Assembly: GCF_900215465.1 (NCBI RefSeq)
Contig: NZ_OBEH01000005.1
Coordinates: 62,001 to 126,000 of the forward strand
Direction of reading: 5' to 3'
DNA length: 64,000 bases
Origin: Flagellimonas pacifica
GTDB lineage: Bacteria > Bacteroidota > Bacteroidia > Flavobacteriales > Flavobacteriaceae
Every line of letters begins with the position of its first letter. Within the stretch, counting starts at the first letter, position 1. A model generated the notes under the pieces. The model was not told where the DNA came from, did no database searches, and saw only the letters and a list, made by a program, of their open reading frames with translations. This document shows positions 25,230-35,006 of the stretch, piece by piece. Made by a program: the position numbers and the translations under genes.

Positions 25230-27578
25230 ATGAAATTTAATCTGCTGTTTTTTGTAAGAATCCTGCTCCGTCATATATGGTTGCTCATATCAGTTCCCAT
25301 TTTGTTAGGGGGCCTGGTATTCTTTCTAACTAAAAACCAGCCTAAGGTATACGATTCAAAATCCAGGATTTTTACAGCATTTGCAACTGGATCTACCATT
25401 GAATTGGATAATACAAAGTTTGATTATAGCAAGACCAATATTGCTTATGACAATCTTTTGAATCTGATAAAATCGAGAACAACTCTGGAAACGGTCGCAC
25501 TCAAGCTATTTGCGCAACACATGCTTTTGGATAGCGCAGATGTTCGGATTATATCTGGACAAAAGTACGATGAGTTAATGGAAATTGTTCCTGAAGATGT
25601 ACATGCACTGGTGGTCAAGGGTGATTTGCAAAAAACCTATGAAAATTTCTTGGCATACAAAGAAGAAAGTCACGACAATTTTATCAATGAGCTATTGAAC
25701 CTTGAACATCCCGATTACAGTGTAGGTAAAGTATTGGAAAAAATAGGAGTAAGACGTATTTCCATTAGTGACTTTGTTGATATTACTTATCAATCTGAGG
25801 ATCCCGGAATTTGTCAGAATACCTTGTTGATTTTAACCGAAACTTTTATAAAGGCCAATGCCGATATAAAAGCCAACCAATCAGATGCGGTTGTAAGTTA
25901 TTTTGAAACTCAGTTGAATAGAACTACTGATCAATTGAACGCGGCAGAAAAAGAATTGCTGGATTTTAACAAAGGCAACAAAATCATGAACTACTATGAG
26001 CAAACCAAACAATTGGCTTCACGTAGAGAAAATTTTGAGTTACGATATCAAGAAGTGCAACAACGTTACCATGCTGCCAAAGCAGTTTTGCCCGAGCTTG
26101 AAAAGAAATTGGGAACACATGAGAAAAAACGATTGCAAAGCAAGCGAATTTTAGAGTTAAGAGATGAGTTGGCAGCACTGAATTATACCATTTCCATGAA
26201 AAGTTTAGATCTCTCCAGAGATTCAACCATTCAGGCTTCAAATGCAAAAAAAATAGTAGAGTCTACTAAAAAACTAAACGCCATAAAGGCAGAACTCAAA
26301 CAGGCTGTAGATACAGTTTTTGTGGTAGACCATGATAAAAATGGTGTGGCATCATCAAGTATTCTTGGCGATTGGTTAGAGAATACCATTACCTATGAAG
26401 GAGCTAAGGCCGAGCTCCAAATTTTGGATAAAAAACGCATAGAATTTGACGAATTGTATACTTGGTATGCTCCCTTGGGCGCCACAATGAAAAAATTGGA
26501 GCGAAAGATAAATATAGAAGAGCAGGAATACCTTAGCCTCTTACACAGCTTGGGGTTGGCCAAATTAAGACAACAAAATGTGGAATTACAATCCAACCTG
26601 AAAATCACAGAAGCTCCTTTCTTTCCCATAAAACCTAACCCTAGCAAGCGAATTATTTTGGTAATAGTAGCTGCGGTCTTTGGTTTCATTCTGGTGGCAA
26701 TAACCGTTTTGGTGCTAGAATTTTTAGATGGAAATCTTAACACGGCAAAAAGAGCCGAGGAAAAAATAGACTTAAAGGTATCTTCTATTTTTCCTGTGAT
26801 TTCAGAAAAAAACAAGAGTATAGATTATGAATACCTGACCAACAAAGCGGTAAATGCCATATCAAAAAATATGATCCTTAACCAGTTTAAGAAAAATCAG
26901 GAAGGTCCAATAGTCAATATGCTTTTTTCTACGCAAGAAAATGAGGGAAAATCATTTATCTGTGAACATTTGGTGGCCAAACTGTGTGAGCTTGGGTACA
27001 AGATTCTGCATATTACATATGATCCTTATGAGGTTGAAATGGCACATCAACGAGATACCGCTATTTCGTATGTGGTCAATGACCAATATGAGATTGAAGT
27101 TATTGATGAGCGATATAATCATGCAATGAATGAACTTGGCATTGAATTTCAGGTTCAACCGGTAGATGACAACTATGCTCAGATTGTCTATGAAGTTACT
27201 GATAAGCTATACAAAATTTCAACTATCGAGGAGTTTGACAGTACCCATCGAATTTTGGATTTTAACTTTTTCGATTTTGTAATTCTAGAGTTACCCAGCA
27301 TTATCAAGAATCCGTTTCCTGTGAAATTGGCCTCAACCATTGATTTTTCCTTTTTGGTGGCACGTGCAAACCGACCATGGAGCAGCGCGGATGCCAATGC
27401 ATTGAAAGTGTTCACAGAAGCCACAACTGGTCCTGAACCCACAATAATTTTGAATGGAGTGAAAGTACTTGAAATGGAAACTGTTGTGGGAGATTTGCCT
27501 AAAAAGCGCTCGAGATTTAGAAAATGGATGAAGAATTTAGTGCAACTACGGTTTTTTTCAAAAAAATCAATAGCATAA
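25230..27578 (+). CDS. Wzc/GumC-like chain-length protein with degenerate kinase domain
   Basis: A 782-residue polysaccharide co-polymerase. An N-terminal TM (about 8-32), a long periplasmic part with coiled coils (about 210-430), and a second TM (about 470-492; IILVIVAAVFGFILVAITVLVLEF) match Wzz. The cytoplasmic domain has STQENEGKS at 567-575, a P-loop-like GKS without the first Gly, and no obvious Asp-rich Walker A' or B segment and no C-terminal Tyr cluster, so it is probably not an active BY-kinase. It sits between the OEP-like gene and wzx and overlaps wzx by one base. Confidence 0.88.
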   Translation: MKFNLLFFVRILLRHIWLLISVPILLGGLVFFLTKNQPKVYDSKSRIFTAFATGSTIELDNTKFDYSKTNIAYDNLLNLIKSRTTLETVALKLFAQHMLLDSADVRIISGQKYDELMEIVPEDVHALVVKGDLQKTYENFLAYKEESHDNFINELLNLEHPDYSVGKVLEKIGVRRISISDFVDITYQSEDPGICQNTLLILTETFIKANADIKANQSDAVVSYFETQLNRTTDQLNAAEKELLDFNKGNKIMNYYEQTKQLASRRENFELRYQEVQQRYHAAKAVLPELEKKLGTHEKKRLQSKRILELRDELAALNYTISMKSLDLSRDSTIQASNAKKIVESTKKLNAIKAELKQAVDTVFVVDHDKNGVASSSILGDWLENTITYEGAKAELQILDKKRIEFDELYTWYAPLGATMKKLERKINIEEQEYLSLLHSLGLAKLRQQNVELQSNLKITEAPFFPIKPNPSKRIILVIVAAVFGFILVAITVLVLEFLDGNLNTAKRAEEKIDLKVSSIFPVISEKNKSIDYEYLTNKAVNAISKNMILNQFKKNQEGPIVNMLFSTQENEGKSFICEHLVAKLCELGYKILHITYDPYEVEMAHQRDTAISYVVNDQYEIEVIDERYNHAMNELGIEFQVQPVDDNYAQIVYEVTDKLYKISTIEEFDSTHRILDFNFFDFVILELPSIIKNPFPVKLASTIDFSFLVARANRPWSSADANALKVFTEATTGPEPTIILNGVKVLEMETVVGDLPKKRSRFRKWMKNLVQLRFFSKKSIA

Positions 27579-28924
27579 TGTTAAAGAAATTAGGGAACAT
27601 AGTACGAGAAAAAAATATGAGCTCATTGATGACCAATGTGCTGATAGCAGCTCTAGGCTTGTTCAGTTTTATGTTGTTGACCCGACAATTAAGCAAAGAG
27701 CTGTTTGGTGATTGGGTCTTGTATGTGACCTTGGCAACTTTTGTAGATCTTTTGCGATTTGGATTAACACAGACTTCATCAGTAAGGTTATTATCTGGAG
27801 CAAAGCAAGAGGACTATAAAAAATTGATGGGTTCCAGCTTTAAGATCAATCTTAAGCTACTTGGAATAATAACCCTGGTTTGCTGGAGTTTGTACGCTTT
27901 GGTAATAGCAGGAGATTTTCAAATTAACTACGGATATTTTCTCTTTTTGACTTGGTATCCCATCTTGGCTTTTACGAACTTAAGTTGGAATAATGCTATG
28001 GCCCTCTTTCAGGCTAAGCAAGATTTTAAGGGAATGATGTATGTACGCCTTTCCAATATTGGATTGTTTGTTGTGTTCCTGGTTTTCAATCATTGGTTGT
28101 TACATTGGGGGATATTGGAAATTCTCTGGGTACACTTGGTGGTGAATGTCGTATCTAGCGTTTGGTGTATTGTAAAAAAATGGGATGGTTGCCTTTATCT
28201 AAAACATGCGGAAAAAAAAACCACAAAAGAACTTATCAATTTTGGAAAATATTCAATGGGAACCCTTGTAGGGTCAAGCCTTTTGAAGAGTGCGGATACT
28301 TTCATTATTGGGATGAGCCCAATTTTGGGCTCGGCAGGTATTGCTATGTATGCAATTCCTTTAAAACTCACCGATTTGTTGGGTATCCCATTGCGAAGCT
28401 TTACCATGACGGCTTATCCTAGAATGTCTAAAAAGTGCATTGATGGTGATATGCAAGGAGTTCGTAAAACGTTCTACGCATATTCGGGGGCCATTACCTT
28501 ATTATTTGTCCCAGTGGCGATAGTTTGTTTCATTTTGGCAGAAGAACTAGTACTTTTTTTAGGGGGGAATGAATACATTGAAGTATTGCCCCAACTAACA
28601 TTGATCTTTAGGATTTTTACCCTATATACTTTATTGTTGCCTATTGACAGGTTTACTGGAGTGTTGCTGGATAGCATCAACAAACCTAGATTAAATCTGA
28701 ACAAGGTTATTATTATGACCCTTGCCAATATTGTGGTGGATTTAATTGCGGTATTCGTATTTGAATCATTGGCTTTGGTTGCCGTAGGAACCGTGATTTT
28801 TACCTTGATAGGAATTTTTCTAGGATTTTATTATTTGCGTCGTGAGATTCAAATTCAGTCCAAACGCATTTTTCCTGAAGGGATACTTTTTTTCAAAAGC
28901 CTTAATACCTATTTGGCGCCATGA
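27578..28924 (+). CDS. Polysaccharide flippase Wzx (MATE/MOP superfamily)
   Basis: A 448-residue protein with about 12-14 membrane segments (ALGLFSFMLLTRQLSKELFGDWVLY at about 24-48 is the typical first repeat). Wzx moves the undecaprenyl-linked repeat unit across the inner membrane. I chose MLKKLGNIV, where TAATG joins the stop of the Wzc-like gene to this start; a longer form starting at 27524 would overlap that gene by 55 bp. An ATGA overlap links it to the next gene. Confidence 0.88.
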   Translation: MLKKLGNIVREKNMSSLMTNVLIAALGLFSFMLLTRQLSKELFGDWVLYVTLATFVDLLRFGLTQTSSVRLLSGAKQEDYKKLMGSSFKINLKLLGIITLVCWSLYALVIAGDFQINYGYFLFLTWYPILAFTNLSWNNAMALFQAKQDFKGMMYVRLSNIGLFVVFLVFNHWLLHWGILEILWVHLVVNVVSSVWCIVKKWDGCLYLKHAEKKTTKELINFGKYSMGTLVGSSLLKSADTFIIGMSPILGSAGIAMYAIPLKLTDLLGIPLRSFTMTAYPRMSKKCIDGDMQGVRKTFYAYSGAITLLFVPVAIVCFILAEELVLFLGGNEYIEVLPQLTLIFRIFTLYTLLLPIDRFTGVLLDSINKPRLNLNKVIIMTLANIVVDLIAVFVFESLALVAVGTVIFTLIGIFLGFYYLRREIQIQSKRIFPEGILFFKSLNTYLAP

Positions 28925-30405
28925 ATCCATTTGAGCGAACATATGGTCAAGACTTGTTGAAGAAACCTCTGCCTATTCTTACGTTATTTTCTTTGGCAAT
29001 AGCTTCTGCCTTGCTCATAGCATCAAAAGGGATTATAGCAGGGATTGGCATTATTGCATTTCCTTTGGGAATGTTATACGTAATCAACCTATTTCTTAGT
29101 CCAAGAATTGGCATTATAACCATTATAGCTTTTAGTTTTTTTGTTACTGGAATTTCAAGATACCTTCCAGGTACATGGGGTTTAATGATAGATGGGCTGT
29201 TGTTTATGATGTATATGGCTCTTTTTTTTAAAGAGTTTAGAATACGTTTGCCATGGAACAATGCTCGTTCACAACTAACAGTTTTGGTAAGTATTTGGTT
29301 TGGTTACGCAATGATGCAGGCTGTGAACCCTGAAGCCGTAAGTATTGAAGCTTGGTTTTATGCTATGCGAGGAATAGCTCTCTACCAATGGTTGATTATT
29401 CCGTTGTGTTTTATCCTTTTCAATCGCCCCAAGGATATGATGATCTTTTTTATGATTTGGGGTGTGATCAGTCTCTTGGGAACTTTTAAGGGAATCTTAC
29501 AGATGACCCTTGGTGTAGATTCTTTTGAACAAGCTTGGTTGGATGGAGGGGGTGCGGTAACTCACATACTTTTTGGAAAACTTCGAATCTTCTCATTTTA
29601 CTCAGATGCAGGTCAATTTGGGGCATCTCAAGGGCATACCGGGGTTGTATTTGGTGTGTTGACTTTGTTTATAAAGAATAACTTTAAGCTAAGAGCTTTT
29701 TTCGGATTTGTGGCAATCATGGGACTTTATGGTATGCTAATTTCAGGTACGCGAGGAGCTATTGCCGTACCGGCTATGGGTGGAGTCATGTTTATCATTG
29801 TGAGAAAGCATATTCCCAGTATTGTGTTGGGCGCTATGGCAGGAGTTGCAATATTTGTCTTTTTCAAATACACTACTATTGGGAACAACAATGACCAGAT
29901 TCGAAGGATGCGAACTGCATTTGACCCTAATGATGCATCCCTGCAGGTACGCTTGGAAAATCAGCGAAAACTATCCGGGTATTTGGCGTCCAGACCCTTT
30001 GGAGGCGGAATTGGTTCTACAGGTAACTGGGGACAACGATTTACACCGCATACCTTTTTGGCCAATACAGCCACTGATAGTTGGTTTGTGGCGATATGGG
30101 CAGACATGGGGATTATTGGTTTATGGTTGCATTTATTCATTCTATTCTTTGTTTTAATCACAGGAGCATACAATTGTATGTTCAAAATTCGAGATGATTG
30201 GTTAAAAGGACAGATAACGGCATTGGTTTGTGGCATGGCCGGAATCATGTTGGCCTCATATGGTAATGGGGTATTTGGACAGTTTCCCACTGGGATTTTA
30301 ATGTATGTGGGTATGGTTTTTATCTTTCTGTCCCCAAAATGGGACAAGAAAATCCAGCAAGAAAAAGAAGAATTGGAACAAGAAGAATTGGCTCTAGCAG
30401 CGTAA
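28921..30405 (+). CDS. O-antigen-ligase/Wzy-like polymerase
   Basis: A 494-residue protein with about 11 membrane segments and the large periplasmic loop near residues 300-380 typical of the Wzy/WaaL superfamily (LISGTRGAIAVPAM, then RPFGGGIGSTGNWGQRFTPHT). In this operon it most likely polymerises the repeat units after Wzx export; ligase activity cannot be excluded by sequence alone. A glutamate-rich tail (EKEELEQEELALAA) is unusual but of no known meaning. Confidence 0.85.
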   Translation: MNPFERTYGQDLLKKPLPILTLFSLAIASALLIASKGIIAGIGIIAFPLGMLYVINLFLSPRIGIITIIAFSFFVTGISRYLPGTWGLMIDGLLFMMYMALFFKEFRIRLPWNNARSQLTVLVSIWFGYAMMQAVNPEAVSIEAWFYAMRGIALYQWLIIPLCFILFNRPKDMMIFFMIWGVISLLGTFKGILQMTLGVDSFEQAWLDGGGAVTHILFGKLRIFSFYSDAGQFGASQGHTGVVFGVLTLFIKNNFKLRAFFGFVAIMGLYGMLISGTRGAIAVPAMGGVMFIIVRKHIPSIVLGAMAGVAIFVFFKYTTIGNNNDQIRRMRTAFDPNDASLQVRLENQRKLSGYLASRPFGGGIGSTGNWGQRFTPHTFLANTATDSWFVAIWADMGIIGLWLHLFILFFVLITGAYNCMFKIRDDWLKGQITALVCGMAGIMLASYGNGVFGQFPTGILMYVGMVFIFLSPKWDKKIQQEKEELEQEELALAA

Positions 30406-30415
30406 ACAAAAAATT

Positions 30416-31315
30416 ATGACTGAAAATTTTCCATTGGTGTCTATTATCACCATCAATTATAACGAATCTGAAGTCACTCTTGAGATGCTGGAATCTTTAA
30501 AAAGGTTGACTTACCCAAATGTTGAGGTGATTGTTGTGGACAACGCATCACCAAATGATAATCCAGATGTAATCAAGGAACAATATCCAGAGGTTTGTCT
30601 ACTTAAAAGCAAGGAGAACCTTGGGTTTGCAGGTGGAAACAATTTAGGTGTGAAACAGTCTAAAGGAGAATATTTACTGTTCATTAACAATGACACTATT
30701 GTTCCAGAAGGATTTATTGAACCTTTGGCTAAAACACTACAAGAAGATGAAACAATAGGTATGGTAAGTCCCAAGATCAAATTTCATTGGAATCCTGAAT
30801 TGATTCAATATGCAGGCTATACTCCAATGAACCATTGGACCATTCGTAATAGCAGTATAGGATACCATCAAAAAGATGATGGACGTTTTGATATAGCGGG
30901 AGAAACTGAATCTATACATGGAGCCGCCATGATGGTGCCCAAAAGGGTGGTGGACAAAGTTGGAATGATGACAGAAATCTACTTTTTGTACTACGAAGAG
31001 CATGATTGGGCAGAGATGATTAAGCGGGCCGGGTATAAGATTTACTATCAACCAAAATCTTATATACTTCACAAAGAATCTATTTCCACGGGCAAGTTTA
31101 GCCCACTAAAGACCTATTATATCTCCCGAAACCGTATTTTGTTCGCAAGGCGGAATTTTAAACCATTGCAGCTTGGAATAAGTTTGTTATTTCAATGCTT
31201 TGTTTCAATTCCCAAGAACAGTCTTCAGTTCTTGGTAAAAAAAGAAGTTAAGCACTTCAAAGCGTTTTGGAGAGCCATTTCTTGGAACCTTACCAATAGG
31301 GCGGAAATAGGCTAG
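30416..31315 (+). CDS. Family 2 glycosyltransferase
   Basis: A 299-residue GT-A glycosyltransferase of the family GT2 type found in rhamnosyltransferases: VSIITINYNESEVTLEML, VIVVDNASPNDN, ENLGFAGGNNLG, FINNDT (the DxD-like metal site near residue 93) and, after GAAMMVPKRV, YYEEHDWAEMIKRAGY. It probably adds a sugar, perhaps rhamnose given rmlBACD further on, to the lipid-linked unit. It ends the sugar-transferase operon, 310 bp before the next gene. Confidence 0.92.
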   Translation: MTENFPLVSIITINYNESEVTLEMLESLKRLTYPNVEVIVVDNASPNDNPDVIKEQYPEVCLLKSKENLGFAGGNNLGVKQSKGEYLLFINNDTIVPEGFIEPLAKTLQEDETIGMVSPKIKFHWNPELIQYAGYTPMNHWTIRNSSIGYHQKDDGRFDIAGETESIHGAAMMVPKRVVDKVGMMTEIYFLYYEEHDWAEMIKRAGYKIYYQPKSYILHKESISTGKFSPLKTYYISRNRILFARRNFKPLQLGISLLFQCFVSIPKNSLQFLVKKEVKHFKAFWRAISWNLTNRAEIG

Positions 31316-31625
31316 GTTTAAGTAGACTATTTTTAGTATTAACTTGAAATTGTAATACTACATAGTTTTTGTATTATGCGTTTACATTTGGAAAATGTGA
31401 CCAATTTTACTTGCTTGGAAATAACTGATAAAGTTGCACTCAAACCGGTAGATTGAGATTAGGCACTTTTATACATTGGTAATTACTGACAGGTCTTTTC
31501 TTGGACGCAAGATTTCTATAAAAAATGTCTTAACTATACGTTTACCACACGAATTCAATACTTTACAACAAATACTTTTCTCTCTTAAAATGTAGGATAA
31601 TATTTACAAATATATTATTCCTACT
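31316..31625. other. Intergenic region with 5' leader of the LruC operon
   Basis: 310 bases with no credible gene. The last 80 bases contain the promoter described at 31544-31606. The first 200 bases show no clear terminator or RNA structure to me. Confidence 0.5.
31544..31606 (+). promoter_or_regulatory. Activator-type promoter of the LruC/ugd operon (site 4)
   Basis: ACCACA (31544-31549) and ACAACA (31565-31570) are 21 bp apart; AATATTTA (31599-31606), a weak -7 box, begins 34 bp after the second. The sequence GTAGGATwATATTTACAAAT (31592-31611) is shared with the rmlB promoter with one difference. GTAGGA recurs inverted as TCCTAC at 31619-31624, making a dyad next to the start codon. Confidence 0.6.
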
Positions 31626-33593
31626 ATGATGTTTAAAATTTTAAAAGTTCTTGCGCTAAGTACTTTTCTTTTGATTTGGCTTGGATGTGTTAGCGAAACC
31701 GATCTAGCGCCTCCATCTGATGACGAAGGTACTGCAGATCCTCCATCGAATCCTGAAGGACCTTTAGCCGAACTGAAAGTGCCAGCTGGATTTGATTTTT
31801 CAACAAATAAAGATATTCAACTGGTTTTGGATGTGCCTGTTTTTTTAAAAGGGGCAGTCTTTTCTGTTTTTGGTAAAACTGGTGTACTGGATAGTATTCC
31901 ACTTGGCAAGGCAACATTTGATGACAATGGTCATTTTGAAAAGACCTTTAGATTTGAAAGTAGAACAGATAGTATTTTATTATACTCCAATTATATAGGA
32001 TTAACTAGGGATGTTAGACTTGCAATTAATAGCAACACGGTCCAATTTGATTATAGGCCATTATATGAAAGGGGTAACAGTTCCAATAAGGGTTCTGATA
32101 AACCTTCAAAAACCTCTTTTCAACAAGAATCCAAGGCAACATACTCTTATATAGATAGCTACAACTTTTTAGGTGTGCCCGATAATATGGCTTTTCCAGA
32201 TGTAATTGCCCAAAACCTTTTAGATGATATTAATGCTTCACTCCCAGAATATGTTTCAGGCGGCATACCTGCTTCGCATCCAGAATATTTAGCCGGTAAG
32301 GAAACCAGTTTGATTGTAACCAAGGAGGCAGATGTATGGGTGACTTTTGTCTCAGAGGGGGCTGGTTATAGAAATGCGTTGGGGTACTATAGTTATCCTT
32401 TAGGTCAAGATCCATCAACGGTTAATGATATAACACAACATAACATTATTTTTCCAAATACATCAATGCAGTGGTCTGGGGGAGGGCTAATACCTGGCGA
32501 CCGAGTTTATTTAGGAAGATTTTCTGAAAATACAGTAATCTCATGGTTTTTGGTTGCCAATGGTTGGAACGGCTCTAATGTAAGGAGTAATGCCAATATA
32601 TATTATTCAGACCCTGAACTGAACCCAGAACAGAATGCCAGCCTCAAAGATCATATGGTTTTACTGCACGATAGTGCTAGGGAACTCACATTGCTTGGGT
32701 TTGAGGATTTAAGAAGAGATATATCATCCGATGATGATTTTAATGATGCAGTTTTCTATGCAAAAGCTAATCCAGTGGATGCTATTCAAATAGGGAATGT
32801 TGCGGTTATTGATACATCTAACGATGCTGATGGAGATGGTGTAAACGATGAACTTGATGATTTTCCTTTTGACCCTAACCAAGCGTTCAACAACTTCGCG
32901 CCAGCGATGAACTCGGTTGGAAAGATTGCTTTTGAAGATTTATGGCCAAGCCAAGGGGATTACGATTTTAACGATTTAGTGATGTCCTATGCGTTTAACC
33001 TGATTGCCAATGCAGAAGGCCTTATCACTAAAATTGAAGCTGACTTTACTGTGGATAATATTGGTGGAGCATTGGAAAATGGTTTTGCATTTGTGTTGCC
33101 CATAGCACCTTCCAAGATAGAAAGTATTGAAGGTCAGGTGCTAAACTCAAATTATATTTCAGTTAACGCTAACGGCACTGAAACTGGAACTGATCCTGAT
33201 GAATCGGTAATTTTTGTAGTAGGAAATGCCAAGGAAATGCAGGGGCAAACTATTAGTATGACCATTGATTTTACAACAAGTGTTACTCCACAAGAAATTG
33301 GAAGCGTTCCGTTCAATGCATTTTTAGTTGTTAACGGCGATAGAACCAAAGAGGTGCACTTACCAGATATGGCCCCCACAAGCAAAGGAGGACATTTAGG
33401 CACTTTTCAAGATTTCAGCGATCCTAATGTAGGAAGATATTATAAAACCGAGACCAATTTACCTTGGGCCATAAATATCTATGCCGGATTCACGGCTCCG
33501 CCAGAATCCATACCAATTACCCTACAGTATCCAAAATTTGTGAATTGGGCCAACTCGGGCGGCACACAAAATTTAGATTGGTACATAAAATAA
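31626..33593 (+). CDS. LruC domain lipoprotein of the exopolysaccharide locus
   Basis: A 655-residue exported lipoprotein; the signal peptide ends LLIWLGC with Cys21. Residues of about 30-150 look like a surface domain rich in Pro and acidic residues; the middle (about 205-390) includes a DUF4114-like stretch (DDDFNDAVFYAKANP), followed by a Ca-binding-type loop DADGDGVNDELDDFPFDP and the LruC signature (KIAFEDLWPSQGDYDFNDLVMSYAF). LruC proteins are surface lipoproteins of Bacteroidota with unclear roles. Placed first in the ugd-uxs-glycosyltransferase unit, it may bind the polysaccharide at the surface. Confidence 0.85.
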   Translation: MMFKILKVLALSTFLLIWLGCVSETDLAPPSDDEGTADPPSNPEGPLAELKVPAGFDFSTNKDIQLVLDVPVFLKGAVFSVFGKTGVLDSIPLGKATFDDNGHFEKTFRFESRTDSILLYSNYIGLTRDVRLAINSNTVQFDYRPLYERGNSSNKGSDKPSKTSFQQESKATYSYIDSYNFLGVPDNMAFPDVIAQNLLDDINASLPEYVSGGIPASHPEYLAGKETSLIVTKEADVWVTFVSEGAGYRNALGYYSYPLGQDPSTVNDITQHNIIFPNTSMQWSGGGLIPGDRVYLGRFSENTVISWFLVANGWNGSNVRSNANIYYSDPELNPEQNASLKDHMVLLHDSARELTLLGFEDLRRDISSDDDFNDAVFYAKANPVDAIQIGNVAVIDTSNDADGDGVNDELDDFPFDPNQAFNNFAPAMNSVGKIAFEDLWPSQGDYDFNDLVMSYAFNLIANAEGLITKIEADFTVDNIGGALENGFAFVLPIAPSKIESIEGQVLNSNYISVNANGTETGTDPDESVIFVVGNAKEMQGQTISMTIDFTTSVTPQEIGSVPFNAFLVVNGDRTKEVHLPDMAPTSKGGHLGTFQDFSDPNVGRYYKTETNLPWAINIYAGFTAPPESIPITLQYPKFVNWANSGGTQNLDWYIK

Positions 33594-33643
33594 GTTGAAT
33601 AAAAAGTGATAATAACATCAACCATAAATAGAAATATCAGATT

Positions 33644-34996
33644 ATGAATATAACAGTTATCGGAACAGGATATGTAGGCTTGGTTACAGGAGTCTGCTTT
33701 GCAGAAACCGGAATCAATGTCGTATGTGTAGATATTGATGAGAAAAAAATAGAAAAACTTCGAAAAGGAGAAGTTCCCATTTATGAACCAGGATTAGATG
33801 TGCTTTTGGAACGTAGTATTGATAAGGGAAGAATCTCTTTTACAACCAATCTTAAAAAAGGTATCAAAGATAGCGATGCAGTTTTTATTGCTGTAGGAAC
33901 GCCTCCTGATGAGGATGGTAGTGCGGACCTGAAATATGTATTGGGAGTGGCCAGGGAAATAGGTCAACATATGGAAGATTACAAAGTAATCATTACCAAG
34001 AGTACCGTACCGGTTGGAACATCATACAAAGTAAAAGCCGCAGTAGAAGAAGAACTGTCAAATCGTAACGTGCGTATTCCTTTTGACGTTGCCTCAAATC
34101 CAGAATTCCTTAAAGAAGGAAGTGCGGTAGATGATTTTCTAAAACCAGATCGTATCGTAGTTGGGGTTGAGAGCAAACGCGCTGAAAAGGTAATGCGTAA
34201 GCTCTACAAACCTTTCTTAATGAATGGGCATCCACTGTTGTTTATGGATATTTTTTCTTCTGAGATGACAAAATATGCAGCAAATTCTATGTTGGCTACC
34301 AAGATTAGTTTTATGAATGACATTGCCAATCTGTGTGAACTAGTAGGTGCCAATGTTGATTTAGTTCGAAAAGGAATCGGTTCTGATTCCAGAATTGGAA
34401 ACAAATTCATCTATCCCGGAACTGGATATGGAGGCAGCTGCTTCCCAAAAGATGTTCAAGCTTTGGTTAGGACCGCAGATGAATATGGCCATTCTTTGGA
34501 GGTGTTGAAAGCCGTGGAAAATGTCAATTATAGACAAAAATCTGTTCTGGTTGAAAAAATAAAAGCACATTTTGGAGATAACCTGAAAGGCAAACAATTT
34601 GGACTTTGGGGATTGTCTTTCAAACCCAAAACTGACGACATGCGCGAAGCACCATCACTTGTGATCATTGATCAATTAAAAGCACTTGGTGCAAATATTA
34701 GGGCCTACGACCCAGTTGCCATGGAAGAAACCCAACGCATATTAGGTGATAAAATAGAATATGCAAAAGATGAATACGATGCCATTATTGAGGCTGATGC
34801 TTTGATTGTTGTCACGGAGTGGTCCGAGTTTAGAATGCCAAACTTTAGAATTCTCGACAAGTTAATGAACGAGAAGCTCATATTTGATGGCAGAAATATA
34901 TATGACCCAGAAGAAATGAGGGAAATAGGATACACCTACTACAGTATTGGAAGAAATGTAGTTAAGAGTACAGAAAAAGAAACAGTAAAAATTTAA
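33644..34996 (+). CDS. ugd: UDP-glucose 6-dehydrogenase
   Basis: A 450-residue NAD-dependent dehydrogenase that oxidises UDP-glucose to UDP-glucuronate. NAD motif GTGYVGLV (7-14), the [20 protein letters not shown] block, active-site Cys266 (YGGSCFPKD), and [13 protein letters not shown] are all present. The next gene, UDP-glucuronate decarboxylase, uses its product. The two start 10 bp apart. Confidence 0.96.
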   Translation: MNITVIGTGYVGLVTGVCFAETGINVVCVDIDEKKIEKLRKGEVPIYEPGLDVLLERSIDKGRISFTTNLKKGIKDSDAVFIAVGTPPDEDGSADLKYVLGVAREIGQHMEDYKVIITKSTVPVGTSYKVKAAVEEELSNRNVRIPFDVASNPEFLKEGSAVDDFLKPDRIVVGVESKRAEKVMRKLYKPFLMNGHPLLFMDIFSSEMTKYAANSMLATKISFMNDIANLCELVGANVDLVRKGIGSDSRIGNKFIYPGTGYGGSCFPKDVQALVRTADEYGHSLEVLKAVENVNYRQKSVLVEKIKAHFGDNLKGKQFGLWGLSFKPKTDDMREAPSLVIIDQLKALGANIRAYDPVAMEETQRILGDKIEYAKDEYDAIIEADALIVVTEWSEFRMPNFRILDKLMNEKLIFDGRNIYDPEEMREIGYTYYSIGRNVVKSTEKETVKI

Positions 34997-35006
34997 TAGG
35001 GGTATA

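Noticed and set aside
25230..27578. Active BY-kinase
   Set aside because: The P-loop lacks its first Gly and no Tyr cluster is seen at the C terminus.
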